Shown one piece after another: positions 1-7,240 of a stretch of DNA of 31,745 bases; the stretch's first letter is position 1, and every line of letters starts with the position of its first letter. The notes under the pieces were generated by a model. The model ran no database searches. It saw nothing but the letters and a program-made list of their open reading frames with translations, and had not been told where the DNA came from. The stretch comes from a virus. The stretch is from positions 1 to 31,745 of IMG/VR virus record IMGVR_UViG_3300010354_008449, one strand, 5' to 3'. Position numbers and translations under genes: made by a program.

Positions 1-2
1 AA

Positions 3-143
3 TTAAAAATTACAGGTAAAGGTATGCCGGTATTTGGATCACATAATTATTATGGAGACCAAATAATCTTGCTAAAACCTTTTATACCTGATATAATAGA
101 TAAGTCTATCATTGATAGTATTTTACAAGCCAAAAATAAATAA
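3..143 (+). CDS. DnaJ-like co-chaperone, C-terminal end (partial)
   Basis: An open frame enters from the left edge and stops at 141-143, giving 46 residues. It contains GKGMPVFG followed by YYGDQIILL and a closing helix. This order (K-G-K-G-M-P, then G-D-Q/L-hydrophobic) is the signature of the second substrate-binding beta-domain of DnaJ/Hsp40 proteins. The J domain and zinc fingers, if present, lie outside the window. The next gene, 8 bases downstream, is a ClpA-type unfoldase, so the two probably share a transcript as a protein quality control pair. DnaJ delivers clients to Hsp70 and AAA+ machines. The call rests on a short tail and could be another beta-rich protein. Confidence 0.5.
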   Translation, partial: LKITGKGMPVFGSHNYYGDQIILLKPFIPDIIDKSIIDSILQAKNK

Positions 144-151
144 GGAAAAAT

Positions 152-2416
152 ATGAATACATCCCCAGAAATTGAGGGCATCATTGAACATGCAATTAAAA
201 GTGCCAAAGATAGAAATCATACTTATTGTACAGTAGAACATTTACTTTTGGCACTACTTACACATCAACCATTTAAAAAATGTATACAACAGTTTGGTTC
301 AGATATTGATGGACTAACACAAGAAGTTAGTGTATATCTGGATAGTCTTACATCCATTAAAAGTAATGATCCAGATGTTCAACCACGCAAAACTAATAGC
401 TTAGAACGTGTAATGAACCGTAGCATTACACAAGTTTTGTTTACTGGTCGCAGACAGGTAACAACTATTGACCTATATCTAAGTATTTTTAGTGAGGGTA
501 ATAGTCATGCTCAATATTTTTTGCTTAAATATGGTTTGGCAAAAAATGAATTTGTTGCACACTGGCAAAAAACATACAAAGGTTCTGAGTATACGGGTAA
601 TCTAACAGAAAATCAAGCTGATGAAATTCTTGAAGAATATACAATCAACTTGACACATCTTGCAAGAGAAAATAAATTAGAACCATTGATTGGTCGTACA
701 AAAGAACTAGACGACATTATTAATGTGTTGGCTAAGCGTTTTAAGGCAAACGTATTGATGGTAGGCGATCCGGGTGTAGGTAAAACTGCTATCGCAGAAG
801 GTCTTGCAACATTGATTATTGAAGAAAATGTACCTGAATTTTTAAAGGGACATGAATTATATTCATTAGAAATTGGTTCATTGCTTGCAGGTAGCAAATA
901 TCGTGGTGACTTTGAAGAAAAGGTCAAGGCTGTATTAGATGCATTGAATACAAAAAAGAAATGTATTTTGTTCATTGATGAAGCACATACTATGCAAGGC
1001 GCAGGCGGCGCAACCAATGGTAGTGTTGACTTTAGTAATATGATAAAGCCTGCAATTACTAAGGGTACACTTAAAGTTATTGCAAGCACAACTTGGGAAG
1101 AATACTACGAGAGTTTTGAAAAGGATCGTGCATTAATGCGTAGGTTCTACCGTGTGGGTATTGATGAACCAAGTCAAGAAAGTACAATTAAGATCCTTAG
1201 TGGATTAGCTGCACGACTAAATGACTTCCATAATGTTTGCATCACTGATGAGTCAGTTAAGGCAGCAGTTGAAATGTCTGCACGTTATATTCATGACCGC
1301 AAAAATCCTGATAAGTCAATTGACTTGCTTGACGCAGCCTGTGCTAAACAAAAGGTGTTAGGAAACAAAGAAGCAATCATTACTAAAGATTTGGTCTATG
1401 AACAAGTAGAAAAGTTTACAGGAGTACCTGCTGATAAAATGAAAGGTGATAACTTAGAATTGATTCAGAACCTTGAAGTCAACGTCAAGGGTAAACTATA
1501 TGGTCAAGATGTTGTAGTTGACCAAGTACTTGAGCGTGTTTATGTAAGTTTTGCAGGCATCAACAAAGAAACTAAGCCACTTTCAAGTTTCTTGTTCTTG
1601 GGCCCAACTGGTACAGGTAAAACTGAACTTGCAAGATTGTTAAGTAAGAATCTGGACATGAAACTACTCAAGTATGATATGAGTGAGTATGGTGAGAAGC
1701 ATAGTGTCAGTAGTTTGATTGGTCCTCCCCCTGGTTATGTTGGCTTTAATGACAGCCAAGTAAGCGGTGGACGATTGATTACAGACTTGAGTAAGAATCC
1801 ACATGCAATCATGTTGTTTGATGAAGTTGAAAAGGCACACCCTGATATCTTTAACATCTTTTTACAAATGCTTGATGAAGGTCGTATCACTGGTAGTAAC
1901 GGTAAAGAAGTTACATGCAAGAATGCAATCATTATTATGACTAGTAACTTAGGTTCTAGTGACAGTGAGCGTAATAACATTGGCTTTGGTACTCAAGAAA
2001 AGTCAGGTGAAGATGACAAAGCATTGAAAGAATTCTTCAAGCCCGAATTTAGAAATCGTCTTGATTTGGTTTGTAAGTTTGCTAAACTTGATACACTTGC
2101 AATTAAAAAGATTGTGATCAAATTTACTGAAGAACTAAAACAAACATTAGTTGAGAAACATAATATCACATTGACATTGTTAGAACCTGTTATTGAGTAT
2201 TTGGCAGATCAAGGTTATGACAAAAAAATGGGTGCTAGACCTCTAGCACGTAAAATTGATGAACTAATTCGTGTTCCATTAAGTAAAAAGATTTTGTTTG
2301 AACGCATTAAAAATGCACAAATTACAGCATCAATGGACAACGGTAAAATTCAATTTAATATTTTTCAAACTAACACAGCAAGAGTAAACGAAGATGGGAT
2401 TATTGAAATTAACTGA
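152..2416 (+). CDS. clpA: ClpA-type AAA+ protein unfoldase
   Basis: The product has 754 residues, close to E. coli ClpA (758). A Clp N-domain (about 1-145) is followed by D1 with Walker A GDPGVGKT (205-212), Walker B ILFIDE (272-277) and pore loop KYRG (249-252). D2 has Walker A GPTGTGKT (484-491), LFDE (555-558) and GPPPGYVG (524-531). D1 passes straight to D2 without the ClpB coiled-coil middle domain. An IGF tripeptide at 610-612 sits where ClpA carries its IGL loop for docking on ClpP. It should therefore unfold proteins with ATP and feed a ClpP peptidase, presumably the host's, since no clpP is visible here. The start is ATG with an AAGGAA ribosome site. A phage unfoldase could redirect host proteolysis or remodel phage proteins. 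Confidence 0.93.
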   Translation: MNTSPEIEGIIEHAIKSAKDRNHTYCTVEHLLLALLTHQPFKKCIQQFGSDIDGLTQEVSVYLDSLTSIKSNDPDVQPRKTNSLERVMNRSITQVLFTGRRQVTTIDLYLSIFSEGNSHAQYFLLKYGLAKNEFVAHWQKTYKGSEYTGNLTENQADEILEEYTINLTHLARENKLEPLIGRTKELDDIINVLAKRFKANVLMVGDPGVGKTAIAEGLATLIIEENVPEFLKGHELYSLEIGSLLAGSKYRGDFEEKVKAVLDALNTKKKCILFIDEAHTMQGAGGATNGSVDFSNMIKPAITKGTLKVIASTTWEEYYESFEKDRALMRRFYRVGIDEPSQESTIKILSGLAARLNDFHNVCITDESVKAAVEMSARYIHDRKNPDKSIDLLDAACAKQKVLGNKEAIITKDLVYEQVEKFTGVPADKMKGDNLELIQNLEVNVKGKLYGQDVVVDQVLERVYVSFAGINKETKPLSSFLFLGPTGTGKTELARLLSKNLDMKLLKYDMSEYGEKHSVSSLIGPPPGYVGFNDSQVSGGRLITDLSKNPHAIMLFDEVEKAHPDIFNIFLQMLDEGRITGSNGKEVTCKNAIIIMTSNLGSSDSERNNIGFGTQEKSGEDDKALKEFFKPEFRNRLDLVCKFAKLDTLAIKKIVIKFTEELKQTLVEKHNITLTLLEPVIEYLADQGYDKKMGARPLARKIDELIRVPLSKKILFERIKNAQITASMDNGKIQFNIFQTNTARVNEDGIIEIN

Positions 2417-3119
2417 TAATGTTCCAGGTGTAGATATACTGGATTACCGAGACATATTATATTTTAACAAATATGATTATCGTATACGTATGAAAATACC
2501 AGGTGCAAGATACGTTTATTGGTGTAAAAAACCTGAGGATTTAGATAAGAAAATAAACAATCCTTCAAGTAGTTATGTTAAAATCCGTAAAGATGAAATT
2601 GATAAATTAAAAGAAAATATTTTTGGGCTAAAAACTCTTATAGAAGTTTCTAACGAAAGAAAAAACAGTAAAAATTATACTGTTAGAGTTGAAGGTAATG
2701 TGGTCGCAATATTTGCAAATGATTTACAATTATTGGATAGTATAACCAATCGTATAGGTTCTGGTTATAAACTAGATTGCAGTCAGGCAATTACTAGTGG
2801 TTTTTCTGGCACAAAATACTTTGTAAATGAACCAAAACATAAGTATAGGGTATATTTAAAATCTAAACGTGTAGAGGATACTTTACATGATGAACTTAAA
2901 GAAACTTTTAGAGTGCAAAAAAAGCTATATCCTAGTTTTGCTTTAAAACGCTGGTTGTATCAAACTAATAAGAATTACGGTGCTTGGTATTTTAGATGGA
3001 CAAGTGCCGCTCATTTTATTGATTATGACGACGAAAGCACTTTAAGTTATCTTGCAATAATGCACGGGAACATTTTAGGTAGAAAATACAAACTGGAAAA
3101 ACGCCCTGATAATATCTAA
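2394..3119 (+). CDS. conserved phage-type protein of unknown function
   Basis: This is a 241-residue protein I do not recognise. It overlaps the end of the ClpA gene by 23 bases in another frame, so it is probably translated from the same message. It is basic and rich in Lys and Tyr. It has no signal peptide, membrane segment or known catalytic motif that I can see. The central part (about 95-155) has alternating hydrophobic residues and a SGFSGTKYFVNEP segment. The C-terminal part contains a Trp/Tyr-rich stretch (KRWLYQTNKNYGAWYFRW). Its end is followed by a late-type promoter, so it closes the first transcription unit. It could help the chaperone genes or be unrelated to them. Confidence 0.75.
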   Translation: MGLLKLTDNVPGVDILDYRDILYFNKYDYRIRMKIPGARYVYWCKKPEDLDKKINNPSSSYVKIRKDEIDKLKENIFGLKTLIEVSNERKNSKNYTVRVEGNVVAIFANDLQLLDSITNRIGSGYKLDCSQAITSGFSGTKYFVNEPKHKYRVYLKSKRVEDTLHDELKETFRVQKKLYPSFALKRWLYQTNKNYGAWYFRWTSAAHFIDYDDESTLSYLAIMHGNILGRKYKLEKRPDNI

Positions 3120-3123
3120 AAGT

Positions 3124-3131
3124 GATAAATA
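3124..3131 (+). promoter_or_regulatory. T4-type late promoter motif GATAAATA
   Basis: GATAAATAC lies just after the stop at 3117-3119 and about 24 bases before the next ATG. It differs from the T4 late -10 element TATAAATA only at the first base. The same motif and spacing recur before several other genes here. There is no -35 element, as expected for a gp55-type sigma. Confidence 0.65.
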
Positions 3132-3155
3132 CTCTATTACTATAGGGTATTTACC

Positions 3156-3323
3156 ATGGCAAAGATTGTAGAGGACGTTTTAGTTATCAAGTTTAGCAGA
3201 ATCGTTAAAAATAACGATTCTGATCCCGTTCCTGCACTACCAGCAGAAACAGCACGTGCTATTGAACAAGTTGCACAAGAATTAGTGGGTGAAGGCGTTA
3301 TTGTAGAAATGGAACTGGCATAA
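3156..3323 (+). CDS. small conserved phage protein (55 aa)
   Basis: This short acidic protein begins MAKIVEDVLVIKFSRIVK, followed by a loop with DPVPALPAE and a helix ARAIEQVAQELVGEG that ends in VIVEMELA. It follows a late-type promoter and its TAA shares a base with the ATG of the next gene, which supports it as a real translated gene. The predicted beta-helix-beta layout suggests a compact domain. From memory, similar small proteins lie near structural genes in marine T4-like phages. The function is unknown; a virion assembly role is inferred from the neighbours only. Confidence 0.75.
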   Translation: MAKIVEDVLVIKFSRIVKNNDSDPVPALPAETARAIEQVAQELVGEGVIVEMELA

Positions 3324-3718
3324 TGTCTGTTAACAGCCAAGCAACAACACTAATTTTATTGCCTCAGACTACCTATTTAAATCCAGGTAACGGTGCGCCC
3401 TATACTGTTACGGGAAACAGTCAACCAGCTGCTGCATATTATTTAGGCAATAAAGACTTACAAACAGTAAACGTTAAGTTATCCAGTGTCACTGGTAACA
3501 TTGTAATACAAGCAACATTAGCAACAAGTCCCACAGAAACTGATTGGTTTAAAGTTTATGAATTAGAAGCCAATGCCAATGCTACTCCAAATAGTGCTCC
3601 CCAACTAGCAAGTAATGCTAGTGTGTATACCAATATAGAAGGCAACTTTGTTAGAATGAGAGCAAAGATTGAAAACTTTAATAATGGTGTTGTAAATTTT
3701 GTGAAGTTGAGTTACTAA
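3323..3718 (+). CDS. putative virion structural protein, beta-rich
   Basis: The 131-residue product is rich in Asn, Thr, Val and Ala and has the alternating pattern of a beta-sandwich. It has no catalytic motif or signal peptide. The C-terminal part (SVYTNIEGNFVRMRAKIENF, then a short strand ending VKLSY) resembles a motif seen in small structural proteins of T4-like aquatic phages. It starts on the last base of the upstream stop codon and is followed one base later by a nucleotidyltransferase gene, so the three are probably co-translated from the late promoter at 3124. The exact virion location (neck, tail or head decoration) cannot be told from the sequence. Confidence 0.7.
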   Translation: MSVNSQATTLILLPQTTYLNPGNGAPYTVTGNSQPAAAYYLGNKDLQTVNVKLSSVTGNIVIQATLATSPTETDWFKVYELEANANATPNSAPQLASNASVYTNIEGNFVRMRAKIENFNNGVVNFVKLSY

Positions 3719-3719
3719 C

Positions 3720-4589
3720 ATGAAAAAATTTGTAGTAATGTCAGGTGGATTTCATCCTTTTCATGCAGGTCATGCAAGTCTATATCAACAAGCTAAAGAA
3801 TCCTTTCCTGATGCCACGGTATTAGTCTGTGCTACAAATGTACAAAAAGATAGACCTTTCCCCTTTGCATTAAAACAAAAACTAGCACAATTATCTGGTG
3901 TCCCTCCAAAAGATTTTATTGAAGTATCAAGACAATTTTCAACTCAAGATCCAGCTTTGGCAAAACGAATAGGCGATCCTAATAAAGCAATAGTAATTTT
4001 TGTACGTAGTGATAAAGATAAAAATGAAGAACCTCAACCATGGCGTTTGAATCCTGATGGATCTATCCCCATGACTAAGGGATCTAAAAATCATCCACCT
4101 AGACCAACAAGTAATTATTTACTTGAGTATCCTGGGGCTGGACAACCTTTAGAACCTGCTAGTAAACATGTTTATATGGCTTACTTGACAACAGTTGAAT
4201 TTAGTGGGGGGTTAACAAGTGCAAGTGAAATTCGAAAAGAATGGCCTACATTAGATGACGAAAATAAACTAAATCGTGTAATGAGTTTATATCCTGCGAC
4301 ACAAAAGAATCCTAAACTAGCACAAAATGTTGTTGGAATGTTTGATCAGGTAATGAATAATGAAGTAAATGAAAATGTTGGCACAGAAGGAGTTCCGCCA
4401 GTAACTAAACTTACAGCCGTTGCCCTTAACGCAATTGAAAAAGTAGCCGAATCAAAATACCCAACATCAAATAAAAAGCAACTTGAATTTATAAAATTTG
4501 CTACTAATGCATTAAAAAATATCAGTGTTCAAAATGAATCAACTATGACAAAGGTTTCCAAAAATACTGATTATCTAGAAGAAAAATAA
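3720..4589 (+). CDS. HxGH-family nucleotidyltransferase (cytidylyltransferase-like)
   Basis: The N-terminal half is a Rossmann-type nucleotidyltransferase. It has GGFHPFHAGH (residues 9-18) with the HxGH signature and SASEIRK (167-173), matching the ISSTxxR-type motif that holds the nucleotide phosphates. Enzymes of this superfamily (CoaD, NadD, RfaE and glycerol-phosphate cytidylyltransferases) join a nucleotide to a phosphorylated substrate and release pyrophosphate. Between the motifs lies a Pro-rich insert (about 100-145). The C-terminal 100 residues look flexible, with NENVGTEGVPPVTKL and a lysine-rich helix. The next gene is a glycosyltransferase, so making an activated sugar or alditol for virion or envelope decoration is plausible. 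The substrate cannot be assigned. Confidence 0.8.
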   Translation: MKKFVVMSGGFHPFHAGHASLYQQAKESFPDATVLVCATNVQKDRPFPFALKQKLAQLSGVPPKDFIEVSRQFSTQDPALAKRIGDPNKAIVIFVRSDKDKNEEPQPWRLNPDGSIPMTKGSKNHPPRPTSNYLLEYPGAGQPLEPASKHVYMAYLTTVEFSGGLTSASEIRKEWPTLDDENKLNRVMSLYPATQKNPKLAQNVVGMFDQVMNNEVNENVGTEGVPPVTKLTAVALNAIEKVAESKYPTSNKKQLEFIKFATNALKNISVQNESTMTKVSKNTDYLEEK

Positions 4590-4608
4590 TTTGATACCCG
4601 TTTTGCCA

Positions 4609-4616
4609 TGTAAATA
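4609..4616 (+). promoter_or_regulatory. possible variant late promoter TGTAAATA
   Basis: TGTAAATA lies in the 50-base gap between the nucleotidyltransferase and the glycosyltransferase genes, 23 bases before the ATG. That spacing matches the clearer ATAAATA motifs here. It departs from the T4 consensus at the second and third positions of the element, so it is only a weak candidate. A good ribosome site (AAAGAGG) follows. Confidence 0.35.
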
Positions 4617-4639
4617 ATTGTATCTTTAAAGAGGATTAC

Positions 4640-5554
4640 ATGGCAACAAAGAAATCAAAAAAAGCAGAAGCTACAGTACCCGTAGAAAAGGTACAAGAAA
4701 TCGTTGAGCAACAAGGCGACGGCGATAAAACTCAACATAATACTGGTTCAGGTTCTGAACAACCACAACAAAATCAAGTACAAGTTAACGTAGATTTCCT
4801 ACGCACAACTAGAGTACACATAGCAATGCCTTGCTATGGTGGTATGTTGACTGAATCAACATTCATGTCATTTATTAAATGGGCTAACACTGCTCGTCAG
4901 TTGGGTATAGACTGGACATTAGAAACAATGGTCAATGAATCATTGATTAGTCGTGCTAGAAACACACTAACTGCTAAGTTCTTAGATATGCCAGAAGCAA
5001 CACATTTATTCTTTGTGGATGCTGACATTGGTTGGGAGCCATGGCACTTGTTAGTTTTACTAAACCGTGACGTTGATGTTATTGGTGGATTATATCCAAT
5101 GAAGACTATGCCTATCAAATGGGTTGTTAATGGATTTGAAGGTGCAGAAAAGGGACCTGATGGATTACAAGAAGTAAGTAAAGCAGGTACAGGTTTCTTA
5201 TTAATGAAGAAACATGTATTTGAAAAAATGAAAGTACATCCAGCAGTTAAACAATACAAGAATGACATTGGATTAGATCCAAAGTTTGACCAACACTTAA
5301 AGACATACTTTGATACAGCGGTTCGTCAAAATCGTTATTATAGTGAAGATTGGACGTTCTGTGAAAACTGGCGCGATTTAGGTGGTAAGATTTGGATGGA
5401 TACACGTGTTCTATTACGTCATAGTGGTAGCTATGTATTCTGTATGGAAAATCAACAACATCTATTGAACACAGTTGGTCCTATGTGGATGCAAGAACAA
5501 CGTAACAAGGGAATGAAACTTGTTGATCAGAATGGTACCGAAATTACACAATAA
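4640..5554 (+). CDS. GT-A fold glycosyltransferase
   Basis: The first 50 residues are Lys, Glu and Gln rich and probably disordered. A GT-A core follows, beginning TRVHIAMPCYGG (57-68). The FFVDADIGW segment supplies the DxD motif (DAD, 127-129) that binds the metal and nucleotide sugar. Further on, IGGLYPMK and YYSEDWTFCENWRDLGG (acidic ED, the likely catalytic region) are typical of processive and non-processive family 2-like enzymes. There is no membrane segment, so it should be cytoplasmic. The start is ATG after AAAGAGG. It lies between a nucleotidyltransferase and fibre-like genes and ends before a hairpin terminator. A role in glycosylating a virion protein or host surface glycan is inferred; phage DNA glycosylation is an alternative. 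Confidence 0.8.
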   Translation: MATKKSKKAEATVPVEKVQEIVEQQGDGDKTQHNTGSGSEQPQQNQVQVNVDFLRTTRVHIAMPCYGGMLTESTFMSFIKWANTARQLGIDWTLETMVNESLISRARNTLTAKFLDMPEATHLFFVDADIGWEPWHLLVLLNRDVDVIGGLYPMKTMPIKWVVNGFEGAEKGPDGLQEVSKAGTGFLLMKKHVFEKMKVHPAVKQYKNDIGLDPKFDQHLKTYFDTAVRQNRYYSEDWTFCENWRDLGGKIWMDTRVLLRHSGSYVFCMENQQHLLNTVGPMWMQEQRNKGMKLVDQNGTEITQ

Positions 5555-5572
5555 TTTTAATGTTGTGTATTT

Positions 5573-5594
5573 GAAAGGGGCTTAGGCCCCTTTC
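5573..5594 (+). terminator. hairpin terminator
   Basis: A perfect inverted repeat GAAAGGGGC / GCCCCTTTC with a TTAG loop (9 bp stem) lies 18 bases after the glycosyltransferase stop and 22 bases before the next late promoter. The 3' arm ends in TTT, but the U-tract is broken by CCC, so termination may be partial. Confidence 0.75.
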
Positions 5595-5615
5595 CCATTA
5601 TAAAAACGGTTAAAT

Positions 5616-5623
5616 CATAAATA
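5616..5623 (+). promoter_or_regulatory. T4-type late promoter motif CATAAATA
   Basis: CATAAATAC lies right after the terminator and 18 bases before the fibre gene ATG, with AAAGGAA as ribosome site between them. Terminator followed by promoter marks a clear transcription-unit boundary. Confidence 0.65.
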
Positions 5624-5641
5624 CTAATAAAGGAATAATCT

Positions 5642-6541
5642 ATGCCAATCGTAAATAATCAACTTGTATATCCTGTATCGGGAAATTATACAGGCACAGT
5701 TATTACTAGCCCTGCAAAATTACCAGAGCCTGCAGCACCAGTACAAGAAGAACCTAATATTGTAAAACCCACATTAGATAGCACAGGTTCTGCGGCGCCT
5801 GCACCCGTATCACCTGTTAGAAATAATTTAGGATTTGGATATATCGAAGTTGAAGGACAACCTACAATAGCTGCTAACAGATATATGTCAACTGTTAATT
5901 TTGTTGAAGGGAATAACATAGTTATTACTACAAACGCTGTTACCTCAACTGTTACTTTTAGCTCTGTGGGAGATGGTAGTGGTACTGTTACTAGCATTGG
6001 ATTAACTGCAGGCAATGGAATTTCAGTAAGTGGCGGCCCAATTACATCATCAGGAAATATTACTGTTACTAACACTGGTATCATTAGTGCATCAGCTGGA
6101 AATGGTGTTAATGTAAATACTGCTAATGGAGTTGTAACAATTACTAATACAGGCGTCCTTAGTGTATCAGCAGGCAATAGTATTAATGTAGCTACTGCTA
6201 ATGGTGTTGTCACAGTAACTAACACATTTACAGAAAACGTTTATAGTGGTGGCAATGCTTCAGGAACATTAACACCAAACAGAAATAATGGCACTATACA
6301 AAAATTTACATTAACAGGTAATATCACACTTGCACCACCGACCAATATGGCAGCAGGACAAAGTCTTACACTCATCTTTACACAAGACAGCAGTGGCAAC
6401 AGATTATTAGATGCTAATACAGCTTATCTTTTTGCTAGTGGTTTTCAAACATTAAGTACTGCATCTGGTGCGATTGATATGTTAAACATTTTTAGCGATG
6501 GTGATAGTTATTACACGACATTAACAGTGGAGTATTCATAA
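5642..6541 (+). CDS. tail fibre-like structural protein with repeats
   Basis: The 299-residue protein has a Pro/Ala-rich linker (about 23-58). A fibre-like stalk (about 110-195) follows, made of Gly, Thr, Val, Asn and Ser with repeating strands. Two 25-residue units starting TGIISASAGNG and TGVLSVSAGNS lie back to back at 145-194, and a more diverged unit precedes them. Such SAGNGxxVxxANGVVTxTN repeats are typical of phage fibres with trimeric beta-helical shafts. The last 100 residues form a separate globular beta domain. There is no signal peptide or enzyme motif. Its stop overlaps the next ATG by one base, pairing it with a jelly-roll protein. It is probably a fibre or fibre-connector; the receptor-binding tip may be the next protein. 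Confidence 0.75.
   Translation: MPIVNNQLVYPVSGNYTGTVITSPAKLPEPAAPVQEEPNIVKPTLDSTGSAAPAPVSPVRNNLGFGYIEVEGQPTIAANRYMSTVNFVEGNNIVITTNAVTSTVTFSSVGDGSGTVTSIGLTAGNGISVSGGPITSSGNITVTNTGIISASAGNGVNVNTANGVVTITNTGVLSVSAGNSINVATANGVVTVTNTFTENVYSGGNASGTLTPNRNNGTIQKFTLTGNITLAPPTNMAAGQSLTLIFTQDSSGNRLLDANTAYLFASGFQTLSTASGAIDMLNIFSDGDSYYTTLTVEYS
6074..6223 (+). repeat. two tandem 75-bp coding repeats in fibre gene
   Basis: Residues 145-169 and 170-194 of the fibre-like protein are copies of one 25-residue unit. They share T-G, A-G-N, N-V, T-A-N-G-V-V-T and T-N positions. The DNA copies differ mostly at third bases, which indicates an old duplication under protein selection. Confidence 0.8.
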
Positions 6542-7227
6542 TGCCAATTGGTGCAGGAAGAATTGGATTTTATTTTGTCAATCAAAGCCCACCATTACCT
6601 GATCCAGAGGATCCAGTAGAACAATTTCCAAATCTTGGTTTTGAACAAGGTATAAGTGGATGGACTGTAGCAGCTACTAGAATTAGATTTAATGGACTTA
6701 GCGTACTAGCTGGATACCCTACTCCCACAGACCCAATTCCTACACAGTACGGAAGTGCAGGTGATGCAACTTCTGTAAGTCAACAACCAACATATAGATA
6801 CTCTTTAGATACAGTTGACAAACCTCCGTTGGGAGAAGTTCAAAGTATGCACCTTTATATGGGTGATCCAGTATATGGTATAGTAAATACTGGCGCGGCT
6901 TTATATGGTCCGGCACTTTATAGTAATTTCTTTGTTGATTACAATGCAGGGGACTCAGTTGCTTTTGATTGGAAAGCTCTGTTCGGTACAGATGCCTACA
7001 CTATATTTGCATATATGGTGGAAAAAGATACAGGAAATTATATTAATTTATTAAGGTCTTGGGGAGCAGATGCTACATCAGGTACAACATGGACTACAAC
7101 AACAGTACCTATAACAACTACAGGAGCTTACAAGTTTGTATTTGTGGCTGGTAGTTGGGATTCAACTTTTGGTACAGTTGTTGGTGGTCAAATGTTGATA
7201 GATAACATTAGAAGAATACAACCTTAA
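6541..7227 (+). CDS. putative receptor-binding or carbohydrate-binding jelly-roll protein
   Basis: This 228-residue protein has a short N-terminal arm, MPIGAGRIGFYFVNQ, then a Pro-rich linker. From about residue 30 it begins PNLGFEQGISGWTVA, the opening strand pattern (N-x-G-F-E...G-W) common to carbohydrate-binding jelly-roll domains. It closes with GGQMLIDNIRR, matching the calcium-binding I-D-N-I end strand of the same fold. It overlaps the fibre gene by one base. The combination suggests a fibre-tip adhesin that binds a host sugar, but no catalytic residues are seen. It could instead be a head decoration protein. Confidence 0.65.
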   Translation: MPIGAGRIGFYFVNQSPPLPDPEDPVEQFPNLGFEQGISGWTVAATRIRFNGLSVLAGYPTPTDPIPTQYGSAGDATSVSQQPTYRYSLDTVDKPPLGEVQSMHLYMGDPVYGIVNTGAALYGPALYSNFFVDYNAGDSVAFDWKALFGTDAYTIFAYMVEKDTGNYINLLRSWGADATSGTTWTTTTVPITTTGAYKFVFVAGSWDSTFGTVVGGQMLIDNIRRIQP

Positions 7228-7233
7228 TAAATA
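7226..7233 (+). promoter_or_regulatory. possible late promoter AATAAATA overlapping a stop codon
   Basis: AATAAATAT begins within the TAA of the upstream gene and ends only 7 bases before the next ATG, with no ribosome site between them. A transcript from here would be almost leaderless, so the match may be fortuitous. Confidence 0.35.
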
Positions 7234-7240
7234 TATTTCT

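Noticed and set aside
613-1089. 158-residue minus-strand frame opposite clpA
   Set aside because: It lies wholly inside the conserved AAA+ coding region, has no recognisable motif and no promoter; it is a shadow frame.
5686-6225. 179-residue minus-strand frame opposite the fibre gene
   Set aside because: It mirrors the repetitive Thr/Val/Asn coding pattern; its repeats are the complement of the fibre repeats and no ribosome site is seen.
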